Shown in pieces: positions 34,142 through 43,776 of a DNA stretch of 64,000 nt (its first letter is position 1; every line of letters starts with the position of its first letter). The DNA is from Botrytis cinerea B05.10 (Eukaryota; Ascomycota; Leotiomycetes; Helotiales; Sclerotiniaceae). Made by a program: the position numbers and the translations under genes. The notes below the pieces were generated by a model. That model was not told where the DNA came from. It was given only the letters and a program-made list of their open reading frames with translations, and made no database searches. Location: positions 1,302,001 to 1,366,000 of the forward strand of contig NC_037316.1 in assembly GCF_000143535.2 (NCBI RefSeq), in the 5' to 3' direction.

Positions 34142-34729
34142 ATGGCAACCATCTGTAAGCACTCACTCCTTCTTTAAACCTCTCGGTATACTACCCTACT
34201 AACGTCATTCCGCAGATGATGAACCCACTGGCTGTAATTGCGATAATGAGTCTACCTATGATCAATCAGCTATAGACGCAGCATGCAAACAAGCATTACT
34301 GCTCGCATCCGAAAAGAAAACAGTTGGAAAGGATAAATATCCTCATGCATATAATGGTTAGCTCCACTGTTACCACTTCTCCACTTTTCCTCAAATGTCA
34401 CTAATCCCTTCCGCTCAGACTATGAAAAGTTTACCTTCATTCCCGCCGCCAAAAAGCCCTACCTCGAATTTCCTATTCTCTCCAACGGTGCAACATATAC
34501 TGGTTCAGATCCCGCTTCCCCGGGTGCGGATCGCATCGTTATTGGAAGCATTGCTACGGATTATAAATCTGCCATTTTCTGTGCTGTGATCACACATGAT
34601 GGAAGTACTAAGAATGGTTTTACTGAGTGTACGAATACTGGAGATAGTGGAGAGGGAGCGTATGAAAGGAGAGACAGGGAAGAGGAGGGGAAAGAGGGGA
34701 GGGAACTATTGGAGAGGATTGATTTGTAG
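34142..34729 (+). CDS. Guanyl-specific ribonuclease, T1/F1 family, without visible signal peptide
   Basis: Exons 34142-34154, 34216-34356 and 34419-34729 encode 154 residues. The core matches the N1/T1 RNase family, which cleaves single-stranded RNA 3' of G via a 2',3'-cyclic phosphate. Expected active-site residues are all present: Tyr46 and His48 (YPHAYNDYE), Glu68 (YLEFPI), Arg90 (PGADRIV), His111 (VITHDG) and Phe119. The N-terminal CNC and later cysteines resemble the family disulfides. Two features are odd. The predicted N-terminus (MATIYDEPTGCNC) has no secretion signal, although family members are normally secreted. After the core there is a ~30-residue charged tail (EGAYERRDREEEGKEGRELL). 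The frame upstream of this ATG meets a stop within 21 bases, so a signal peptide could come only from an unseen upstream exon. Confidence 0.85.
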
Positions 34730-35183
34730 CTCCAAGAAAACTTTTTGATAAATGCCGATATTGGAGGCTCGAATGAGATCTATGCGGGTAGCTCTCTATG
34801 GGATACTTAGGGTGTTACAGAACTACAAGGCAATTGATACCAATTATGATTTGTTGCTGCATATCTCTAGACTCGAATTCATCAAGATCTTCCTGGGCGA
34901 CGATGTGTCCCAATATCAAAAACTGCATTTAAATCTCATCTATTCTAATCCCACGTATGGCCCGCACTAGAGGGTAATCATGACCAGCAAATTTGCTCTT
35001 TAGATGTCATTTCCATCTTCAAGTCTTCTATTTCCGTTCTACCCGCCTTTTTTCATACCTATATTTCTAATACAATACATCACATCTCACGAGTGAGACG
35101 CAATTTTCACCCCCTAAACGAAACTTTATACAAGCAAAATCAATCCTTCAAAATCATACATGCATTTAAGCCAATCCCTCAAA
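34730..35183. other. Intergenic region between convergent genes
   Basis: This lies between the RNase gene and the mucin-like membrane protein gene. No feature is supported. Confidence 0.55.
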
Positions 35184-36599
35184 TTAAAGATTATTCCCAC
35201 CCCCATTAACTCTAACCGAATATCTCCAATCTGGTTTTCCTTCTACCATCCTACTACTTCCCAGATTTGAACCTGTCAATCCGCTCCTTTCTCTATCTCG
35301 CATGCGATCTCGCTTACGTATCCAATCTATCGAGTCTCCGAAATCTACTATATCTTCATGGGGTTCTTCTTCGTTCGTCGTTGCATTTGAGCTTGACTGA
35401 TGCGGAGATTCTGGCGGTTGTGAATGGGTAAACGGAAACGAAAATGAAGAAAAATGAGTTTGGTCTGAAAAGGGGTTTTGTACTGTGGATGGAGACAATG
35501 AGGAGGGTGCGGAAGGGAATTGTGAAATGGAACTACTGTCGCGTGTATGGGTACCAGGAAGACTGCGCATGGTATTCCATGTTGATATTCTCTGTACTCT
35601 CATTCCGGGAGTAAGGTTGCCATTGTAGGACGGTGATTCGTTGATTTGTGCCATATTGCCTCCATTTCCACCGCCGTTCCATTCGACAACACCAAAACCG
35701 CCAATGCTTTTCCGGTGCTGTTTGTTGTTCTTCTTGCGTCGGAGGAAATACCATATCGCTGTTAGGATGAGAGCTAAGAGGGCTAGAGATCCGATAGTGA
35801 TACCAGCGATGGAGCCTTTGCTTAGGCCGTGCTGAGTTGAGGCTACTAAGGGGACGGAGGTGACGCCGACGGGTTGGGTGCCGGCTCCAGTGTTGGAAAG
35901 AGGAGTCGCGGCAATCGTAGAAGAGGATATGGTGGTGGATGTAGATGGAATTGAAGTTGCTGGTGCAAGCAGTGCTGAGGAGTTGGAGCTTGTAGTTGTG
36001 ATTGTGATTGTCGGTGCAGTTGTAGAAAAAGATGATGGAGATGAAGAGGAAGTATCGATTGTACTAGTGGTATTGGTATTTATAGACGTAGAGGATACAT
36101 ATGATGTAGATGGTTGAGACGATGTAGATGATGCAGGTGTTGTATATGGTACAGATGAGGTAGATGGTTGAGATGATGTAGATGACGCAGATGGTGTAGA
36201 TGGTACAGATGGTGGTACAGATGATATAGATGGTTGAGATGGTTGAGATGATGTAGATGGTACAGGTGGTGTAGATGATGTAGATGAGGCAGCTGCGATA
36301 CTAGTGGTAATAGTATTTGTAGATATCTCGGATTCATAGCTACAAGTATTGGCTTGAGGATTGGTGGTCGAGGGAGGGCTGCTTGCATTTTGAGGGCGGG
36401 GAGGTGGTCCATTGCCGTTGTTGCCATTATTGTTCCCTCCCTTATTATTCCCGTTTCCCATATCAGGACCAGCATTCATATCTCCTAATCCTGTTCCTGC
36501 AGTTCCACTATCTAGTGCATTTCCCTCCCACCAATCTGCACCACTATCTCCTTGCACTCCTCCATCCCCGAAGCCAGGTGGATAATCTGGGGATGCCAT
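35184..36599 (-). CDS. Mucin-like single-pass membrane protein (cell-surface sensor-like)
   Basis: A single exon encodes 471 residues. The first ~75 residues are Gly/Asn-rich and acidic. A long Ser/Thr/Pro tract follows (about residues 85-245), built from repeated TSS/SQPS units and expected to be heavily O-mannosylated if exported. One TM helix lies near residues 259-285 (GSIAGITIGSLALLALILTA and on), followed by a stop-transfer RRKKNNKQHRK and a ~180-residue Ser-rich cytosolic tail with acidic IVDFGDSIDW near the C-terminus. The layout is like Wsc/Mid2-type wall sensors, but there is no cleavable signal peptide, so the TM would act as signal anchor (type III). The repetitive DNA (36080-36300) makes the tract likely to vary in length. 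Confidence 0.75.
   Translation of the reverse strand: MASPDYPPGFGDGGVQGDSGADWWEGNALDSGTAGTGLGDMNAGPDMGNGNNKGGNNNGNNGNGPPPRPQNASSPPSTTNPQANTCSYESEISTNTITTSIAAASSTSSTPPVPSTSSQPSQPSISSVPPSVPSTPSASSTSSQPSTSSVPYTTPASSTSSQPSTSYVSSTSINTNTTSTIDTSSSSPSSFSTTAPTITITTTSSNSSALLAPATSIPSTSTTISSSTIAATPLSNTGAGTQPVGVTSVPLVASTQHGLSKGSIAGITIGSLALLALILTAIWYFLRRKKNNKQHRKSIGGFGVVEWNGGGNGGNMAQINESPSYNGNLTPGMRVQRISTWNTMRSLPGTHTRDSSSISQFPSAPSSLSPSTVQNPFSDQTHFSSFSFPFTHSQPPESPHQSSSNATTNEEEPHEDIVDFGDSIDWIRKRDRMRDRERSGLTGSNLGSSRMVEGKPDWRYSVRVNGGGNNL
36080..36300. repeat. Intragenic GATGTAGATGGT-type repeat
   Basis: Degenerate tandem units of GATGTAGATG/GGTACAGATG encode the Ser/Thr tract of the mucin-like gene on the minus strand. 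Confidence 0.7.
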
Positions 36600-37418
36600 A
36601 AAATTTGAGGAAAACTAAAGTTAATTAGACAGGATGAATCTCAAATAGGACAGTAAGCCCCAAAATTCCTGAGAAAATGAGTCTTTATGAAAGTAACATT
36701 GTAGTCGTATACCGATCAGTCCGGACCAAAAGGAAATAACTGAGGTTTGTCTTCTGCGGGTGGGTTCGGAAATTCAAAAGTAGATGCATTTTAGATCAGC
36801 GAACAAGAGGAAATATGAACACCAGCCCACAGTGTCAAATTTGGCCTCAAACCATCCCGCGACAATACACGACTTGCCACGCACAAAATGTGCCATCTCG
36901 ACTTGTGCCTCCATGCCAAGATACCTGAGCGCTCAAGTTCGGATGAAATGTTTATACTGATAAAAACATTCCAGATTTGTTTTATGCGGCTATTCGGGAC
37001 ATGCGAGTTGGGAGATGGTATATTGAATTGCGAAGTTCAAGACATTATTTGATGGACGTAATATATCATAAGATATTGTCATCAAAGATTGTGAATACAG
37101 CTCCTAGTATCTAGTGCTTTGACCTCATCGAGGAGTTGTTGACATGAACGCTTTGAATAAGTTGATGGTTAGAGTGGGGCGACGGCGTTTCATGTTTCGA
37201 ACTTGAGGTGAAGCCGGTCTGAGAAACCGACTCCCTTCGATATGTTATCTATCTTGCTAGAAGAGTTTTATGAGCTTGTGGGGTCGGATAAGATGACAAA
37301 ATAAATCCAGTCGTATTGGTGTATTTCCCCAGCAGGATGCAAACGGTCCTCAACGATGTGAATTTGTTACTGTGATGAATTTTGCTTTCCTTGATCAACT
37401 AGTTTCAAATGAGAAATT
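36600..37418. other. Intergenic region
   Basis: About 0.8 kb: the upstream region of the mucin-like gene and the 3' flank of the metallopeptidase-like gene. No coding or RNA feature is apparent. Confidence 0.55.
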
Positions 37419-40392
37419 TCAATCAATTTCCAGTACACAGAGAGTATCTCCAATCCCGGTATTTACAGCTAGATCCTCAATGGCATCATGGACCTGCATT
37501 GCAACTTCTACCCAGAGTTCTAGGAAAGGATTCGCGTTTGATTTGACCATGATATTGAGAACGTGGAGCCCTTGCCTGGCACACCATCTGCGTCTAATCT
37601 CTCCAGGATGCATAGCTATCAGAACCATTCCTATTCCTTGAGCATATCCTTCCAGATCGAATTGAGATAACAACACCCCCCCGAGACGATGGCATTCGAC
37701 GTAGTCATGCTTCTGGTATGCATTCATGGCTTGGGCCGTTATCGTTTCTTGCGAAGCTGACTGTGCTATTTCATCCTGTGCATCACTTGATTGCAAACGT
37801 TCAAGTCCTTCATAATCCATAGCAGTTCCAACTCGATCAATTACCTCTTCGTACGTTTCGTTTTTATCTGCCTTCACTTGTTGAACGAGGATGAAATTGA
37901 TAGCTCGCAATATGTACAAAGTTCTGTCGAACTTTGCACGTAACTCATGAAAGTCCGGTCCAAGCGTAGCGACACCAACCCGTTCACAGTCTGCACTTGC
38001 TTTCCCGACCATTTTTCTCGCCACCCGGTTTATATCTAACAACCTTTGCTTAAATTCAACATTGAATGGAGTTTCGAGCTCGGCTTCTGCCATGAAGTCA
38101 ATAGCGCATTGTGTCTCTTGATCGGCCTCGCGCTTTAAAGTCTCGGCAAAGCAACCAAGCAGTCGAAGTATTTCAGAATCTGAGAGTTCTCCGGGGCTTC
38201 GTGTAAAGAAACTTTCAAGAGCAGCATTGCACTCATTGACACTTTTTGCTGTTTTATCCCGCACATGAAGGTATTTCAACTTTCTTAATTTGTTGAGCTC
38301 ATCGTCTTTCTGTACTAATGCAACGTCATAAGCCTTCCTCTGTTCTGGAGTTAGTGATGAGAGTAATTGAGCATTCGACTTTATAGCTTGCACTTCATAC
38401 ATCCACTTTCTTTGAGAATTGTTGAAGACATAACTTGACAACTCCGGACGTGAGGGGTCTGGTTCGACAACAACAACTGGAGCTGGTGTGGGTGCTATTA
38501 TAGACACACCAAAGTTTGTAGCCACTTTATCCCAAAACCCGTCATTATGTATATACTCGTAATATTTTGAAACGATAGGTACAAGCTTATTCGTTGCCTC
38601 ATATTGTGCGAAATGCTCACCGGCTTCGTGTAAGAAAATTCCCTTATCGTATTTACGTGCGGGGATCTCTTTACTGAGTAACAAAGTTACTGCTGGAGCA
38701 CCAACAATGATTCCAGGATTGAGAATTTTTGGCATTGCACCGAGGAGCTATACGAGTAGTCAGTTAGCATGCTTTTAAAAATGCTAGAAATTGGAATTCT
38801 TAGCTAACCCCTTTTACAAATGAATAGCCTAGCCTACAACATTGGAGAGTCAGTATTGCCTCTCAAAGAACTATTTTTGGGGGAGAGGGGATAGGGGACT
38901 AGAGAGCTAGAGCTATATTGGGAGCGAAATGTTTGTACATGACGAAACATAAAAGTGGAGTTCACGATCGGGGAACAGAAATAGGTAGTAAAAGCGGAGG
39001 ATATAATGAACCGATCAAACCTACTCGCAGAATACCTCAGCACCATTCCCTTTCACATCTCCACCATATGCAGGCTCGTTTCGTATAATGGTTCGCCCCA
39101 TTGGAGACTCTTGAAGTTGGTTCAATGAGTGCTAGAATACTATCAGCGCTTGGCCAACCGATTAGGATAATTACTTTTACTGCAAATTCATGCAAAAGAG
39201 TCGAGGCAATATAGAATTGACAGGACAATTTTTCTATTGGCGAAAGATCATTCCTGAACAAAGGTAAAAGCAATTCGAGGGCTATTTCAATCCAAGCTTT
39301 GTTTTCTGTGTAAAACTCAAGATTCTTGCTCTGCCGCTCGGTTGACACAATTGTGAAGCCCTCCCAGCCCAAACCAGACCCATTTGGGGTTCTCCGATCC
39401 CAGGGTGTGAGAAAAGATGAACCAATGCCAAATTGAACTCTTTTCCGCATTATTGTCTTCAACAATGCCGTTTTTTCTGCCGTTTTAGCAGTATTTAGAA
39501 GCCAAGGATCCCGTTTGTGGAAGAACTTTAAGGGTCCCTGTTCGAGCTTCTGCCAAGCAGGACGGCGATCCAGGCGTTCAGGAACATCCGTACGATCTCC
39601 AAAATAGAAAGCATCAAGCTATGGGGTCAACCATAAGTACTCATAAAAAAGCTGATAACCGTGAAGAATTATAAAACATACCCAGCATGTGGCCGCAGAA
39701 TGGTGCAAAAGTCTAGTACACAATCTCAAGATTGGGTCTAAACGTCTCCAGACAGCAGGATTATCTGCTGTCCATAGCCCAGTATTGTCTGGTTCAATAG
39801 GGAAGAATGGTTTGTGTGGTGGAAATTCCATTCGAATTATTGGCCATGTCTCTAGTGTGTGAGGAGGCTGCCATTGATTTAATTGAAAAATTGGACTAGA
39901 AAATCATTAGACATGTTTCCCCCAGTATTCATTGCCTCTAGAGAAAGTGCTGCACTGTGGGTAACGTGTCTCGCGAGCACAACAGCGGAATAATTCATTG
40001 ATAAATCAGTATGAGAAGAGACCAATTACTCAATAGGATTGGTTAAAACTGGTAAATAGTTCAAAGGATAAGGATAAGCTCCGATTTCTTCCAAGAGTTC
40101 GGGCCAATATCCTGACAAAATCCACTTCTGATGATTCTTCCTTTCAGCCTTCAACCTCGGATTATCAAGTGCGTGTGGTGTTAAAGCTAAGACTGATTAA
40201 TCATGCTGTATTGAATAAGAGAATGACATACAGACCCGACTTTTTGTAAGGAAAAAAGAGTTGTGTTGGGTCCATCGCCTCTGGTAAAACTCCATATTTA
40301 CTGGCCCATTCCGTAGCAGCCTCTCCTGCCCAAATGCTGTGGAATCTACCAAACTTGGGATCCCAGTTTTTGAGGGGATCCTTGGCAACCAT
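37419..40392 (-). CDS. Large hypothetical protein with HEXXH (HEFAH) metallopeptidase-like motif
   Basis: Six exons on the minus strand (40392-40236, 40192-40030, 39895-39682, 39618-39181, 39131-39036, 38747-37419) keep one frame and give about 798 residues. Intron sizes are 43, 134, 63, 49 and 288 nt; the last is long and its donor has alternatives. Joining exons 4 and 5 creates LLHEFAHSLNQL, a zinc-binding HEXXH (His321, Glu322, His325). It is followed 18 residues later by a glutamate in RNEPAYGGD that could be the third ligand, gluzincin-style. Upstream is an unrecognised Trp/Pro-rich region. Downstream is a ~440-residue helical region (e.g. LRKLKYLHVRDKTAKSVNEC) with no known domain. A peptidase role is inferred from the motif only. 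There is no signal peptide. Confidence 0.7.
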
Positions 40393-41744
40393 GCTTATGC
40401 CTACTTGGAGACTCCCTTTCTTGTAGCCGAATTTTGATGATGTTCAGTAGATGAGCACTATCGACGACTTGTGGCCCCCTTGGCGTACGGTACGTTGGCG
40501 AGGAAGGTCATAAAATTGTGAAATGAAGAGGGTCTAGTATGAAGTCGGAGTTCCCATTTTCGAAAAATTAAGAAATTATTTGGCTTTTGACTAGAACAAC
40601 AAATCATGCGTCATGAATTTTGTTCAATCTTTGAGTGAAAATTAAATCCTTTGTTTTCATCTAAGTGGGATAAACCATACTTTAGCTTTAGAAAGAACTC
40701 ATGAAAGAGTTTTCTTTTGCAGCTTCCTCAAGAACAAAGATTTGAGACAACTAGATGATTTTTCATCGCACGTATCGCACGTCTTTTTTTCAAATCTGAT
40801 AAAGAGAGTCGCCAGTAAGAAATCTACAATTTGCTAGGGGGCAACAGGGGAGGTGAACCACTTGTCAGCCAACATGGCTACAACACAATTTTAGATGTAG
40901 CCTAAAATATATCAAAAGTATACTTTCTTTCTACCGAATCTATTCAAGATAAAATTCATGAGCCGAAGTCTAATATTGATTAAACAATAGAGAATATAGC
41001 ACTACATAAATGGTGCATTGTTGTAAATGAATGATCTAGAGAAGCCGTTGAAGATAATTGCGTGGCGTCTGAAATGTGGCTTTCGACATACTTCATACAT
41101 ATGTGGCTCGCCATTTGATAGATCATTTTCGCGGCAACTTGGGTTTTATATACCAATTACCATTATTTCCCACATATACTCTGCGGTCCGTAGGCTCATA
41201 TCAGAAACTATCTGAAGATATAAAAAATCTAAGCAGAAAAGGGCTATACCTAGGTATCACACATCATACTAATTGATTGACATAGATACGTACGTTCTTC
41301 GCCTCACTCACGATCGAGACGAACAAATTAAGTCAAACACAGTCCATGATTTTGAGCTTGGAGTATGAAATCGCATGGCATTCTTCAGCGCATGATTTAA
41401 CTTTGACAATGGGATTGCGATCGCTATCCTTCGAGCTCACTTGAGAAATGATTTTTTAGGACAAAAAGGTTCACTAGAGTATCACGGAATGCAAAAAGGA
41501 ATCGAAAAGGATCTAAGATCAAATTCATCGAATATCACTCTAATATACAGAGCCATCCAAGATATACACAAAAATGCTCCCAGAGCCAATAGCACGAAAA
41601 GAAAGAACACAGTGGGTGTGCTGTCTCGGGTCCCACCAATACCCCTAATACCAATAAAGCATACAAATCTTTTGAACATCGCCAAGAACTAACAATCGTG
41701 TAAAAACAATAAGTCATGCATAAACCATGCAATCATCGAACTAC
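40393..41744. other. Intergenic region
   Basis: About 1.35 kb, AT-rich. Short open frames on both strands near 41441-41732 overlap each other and have no support. No gene is called. Confidence 0.55.
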
Positions 41745-42683
41745 TTAAGATGTAGGTTGAGGAGCGGCAGCAGAGCCGGATGCAAAGCCAGATGGGGCAG
41801 CACCTTCGAATCCTGATGGAGCAGCTCCGGATGGGAAGCTAGATGGGAAACCACCTTGGCTTCCACCGAATCCTCCAGATGGAGAGGCACCACCTTGTTG
41901 GCCACCGAATCCTCCAGATGGAGAAGCGCCGCCTTGTTGACCACCGAATCCACCAGTTGGTCTAGCACCACCTTGGGAGAAAGTACCAGATGGCTTAGTT
42001 CCAAAGTTACGGAATTTTGCGCCAGTTGGGGAAGCACCACCTTGGCTGCTGTGTCCGTGGCCACCGTTGTGGCCACCGTTGTGGCCACCGTTGTGACCTC
42101 CGAATCCACCAGATGGTTGAGCAGCACCGGATGGACGAGCTCCAGTTGGCTTGGAGCCACCGGCAGAGCCAGTTGGTTGCTGCATCTCTCCGCCTGGTGC
42201 AAATGCAGCACTGCTTTGTTGACGTCTTTGATGACCGGAAGCCTTAGCACCTCCAGTGGCCTTAGCTCCAGAGGAACCGGTCTTTGATGCACCACCGAAG
42301 CCACTTCCAGAAGCACCTCCCTTTCCACCCTTTCCACCCTTTCCACCCTTTCCACCCTTGCCGCCTTTGTGACCGCCCTTGCCGGAAGCTTGAGCAACAC
42401 CGGACTGTTGCGCCTTGCCGTTTCCGAAGTTTGATGAGCCAGTTGGCTGAGCACCACCACTGTGGTGTCCATGTCCTCCAGCTCCGCCGGAAGCCAAGGC
42501 GAAACCGCCAGATGGGGCAGCACCACCAAATCCACCAGCGCTGCCAGAGGGTTGAGCACCGCCGGTAGGGCGGGATCCAATCTCACCAGTACCAGTTGGG
42601 GCAGCTCCTCCGAAACCAGAAGATTGGCCAGCTACAAGGGGAGCGGCGAGGAAAGCAGCAGCGATGATCTTTGAGAAATGCAT
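41745..42683 (-). CDS. Secreted glycine-rich repeat protein
   Basis: A single exon encodes 312 residues. The N-terminus is a clear signal peptide (MHFSKIIAAAFLAAPLVAGQ, cleavage near Gly19/Gln20). The mature part is rich in Gly, Ser, Ala, Pro and Gln, and has three repeat blocks: five or six KGG units (about 106-123), four NGGH units (about 200-212) and two exact copies of a GFGGQQGGASPSG unit near the C-terminus. A dibasic pair (QRRQQ, Arg153-Arg154) sits between the blocks and could be a Kex2 cleavage site. It is probably an extracellular or wall-associated protein, perhaps adhesive or matrix-forming, which is inference. The upstream flank is T-rich with several CT tracts. No known family domain is present. 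Confidence 0.82.
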   Translation of the reverse strand: MHFSKIIAAAFLAAPLVAGQSSGFGGAAPTGTGEIGSRPTGGAQPSGSAGGFGGAAPSGGFALASGGAGGHGHHSGGAQPTGSSNFGNGKAQQSGVAQASGKGGHKGGKGGKGGKGGKGGKGGASGSGFGGASKTGSSGAKATGGAKASGHQRRQQSSAAFAPGGEMQQPTGSAGGSKPTGARPSGAAQPSGGFGGHNGGHNGGHNGGHGHSSQGGASPTGAKFRNFGTKPSGTFSQGGARPTGGFGGQQGGASPSGGFGGQQGGASPSGGFGGSQGGFPSSFPSGAAPSGFEGAAPSGFASGSAAAPQPTS

Positions 42684-43127
42684 TTTGATGACTTGTTAAT
42701 ATTTGAAAGCCTTGAAATGTGTTGGTAAGAAGAAGTTGGTTGAGAAAAAGTTGAAGAAGTTTTTTTTGAGAGAGTGATATGAAGAGTTGTTTGAAAAGGC
42801 TCAGACCTGGAGCTGAAGATGTGAAAGAGAAGAATGAAGCTTGAAAAGACTGGATGCTCTAAGACTGGTTTTTTTAAAATAATGTGGGATTAACACATCC
42901 TTTATATCCAACTTGCCGTCACCTACTTGGTGGTAGTAATCACCCAATTCAAGTAAAGGGGTCCAATGATACTGGCAGACAATTGTTTCAGAAGATGCTT
43001 TTAAACCCCTGCTAATGGGTCTGCGTTCCTCCACGATATAGGTGATTGAAGGAAACAGGAAGCAAGTGATGAACCGGCATCTACAAAGTCACCGATGTCT
43101 CTCACCTAACCGGAAGATACCTTCTTG

Positions 43128-43138
43128 CCCCCCCCCCC
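43128..43138. repeat. Poly-C run
   Basis: Eleven consecutive C residues in intergenic DNA; prone to sequencing length error. Confidence 0.8.
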
Positions 43139-43581
43139 ACAAGGTGATCAATGTGTGCGCTAATGAGTTATTGAATATACATGAGGGTCCGGTATGTATC
43201 CTAAAAGCAAAAGGCAACGTCAATGTACTTAATCTGGGGTGTGCTATAAGATGTTAGCGCTAGCGTATCCCATAACAAAAATCTTTCCAGTCGCAAAATC
43301 CAGGGATAAGCTTGTTGTTTGAGCCCTGTGCCTGTAGCTCTACAGATAAATTAGTGTCCAGATGAACCTTGTTTCATTAGCTCATATCTCAATTTCTACG
43401 GAACATTCTTGCAAAACACTTGGAGCAAATATATGTAGAACCGTGAAGATAGATTAGTTGTGAGACCTGACAGCTTCACCCTTATGTGTAAGCTGTCAGA
43501 CAATTTGCCGTGTCATTTCAAGAATAACGATTGTCTAGGTTGTGATGTTATCATCGAACCCTCTCATGATGCAAACAAAGC

Positions 43582-43776
43582 ATGGCGTCTAAAATCATCC
43601 TCTTAACCAGTTTCTGGGTTTTAGCTTATGCCCTACATTGTAATGATCGCTGCTTCCTGCATATAAACAAAATGATTGGGGGGAAATATCACCAGCGGCT
43701 CGCCAAGGCTTCACGCGTGTATACTTCCATTCAAAAAGGATGTTTCAACTTCGCGCCGTTGAAGCCTTCGTCGTAA
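43582..43776 (+). CDS. Candidate small secreted protein, weak
   Basis: A 64-residue frame starts at an ATG followed by G at +4 (CATGGCG). The N-terminus (SKIILLTSFWVLAYALHC) looks like a signal peptide. The remainder is basic, with three cysteines (at about residues 20, 24 and 52). This fits the profile of a small secreted protein, but frames of this length occur by chance. The odd cysteine number and lack of any known family keep it uncertain. Confidence 0.28.
   Translation: MASKIILLTSFWVLAYALHCNDRCFLHINKMIGGKYHQRLAKASRVYTSIQKGCFNFAPLKPSS

Noticed and set aside
35860..36475. Other-frame open stretches with HLHHL or Val/Asp-rich repeats over the mucin-like gene
   Set aside because: They are by-products of the Ser/Thr repeat DNA read in other frames.
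41741..42586. Long overlapping frames on both strands over the Gly-rich gene
   Set aside because: Repeat DNA without stop codons explains them; only the minus-strand frame with the signal peptide is coherent.
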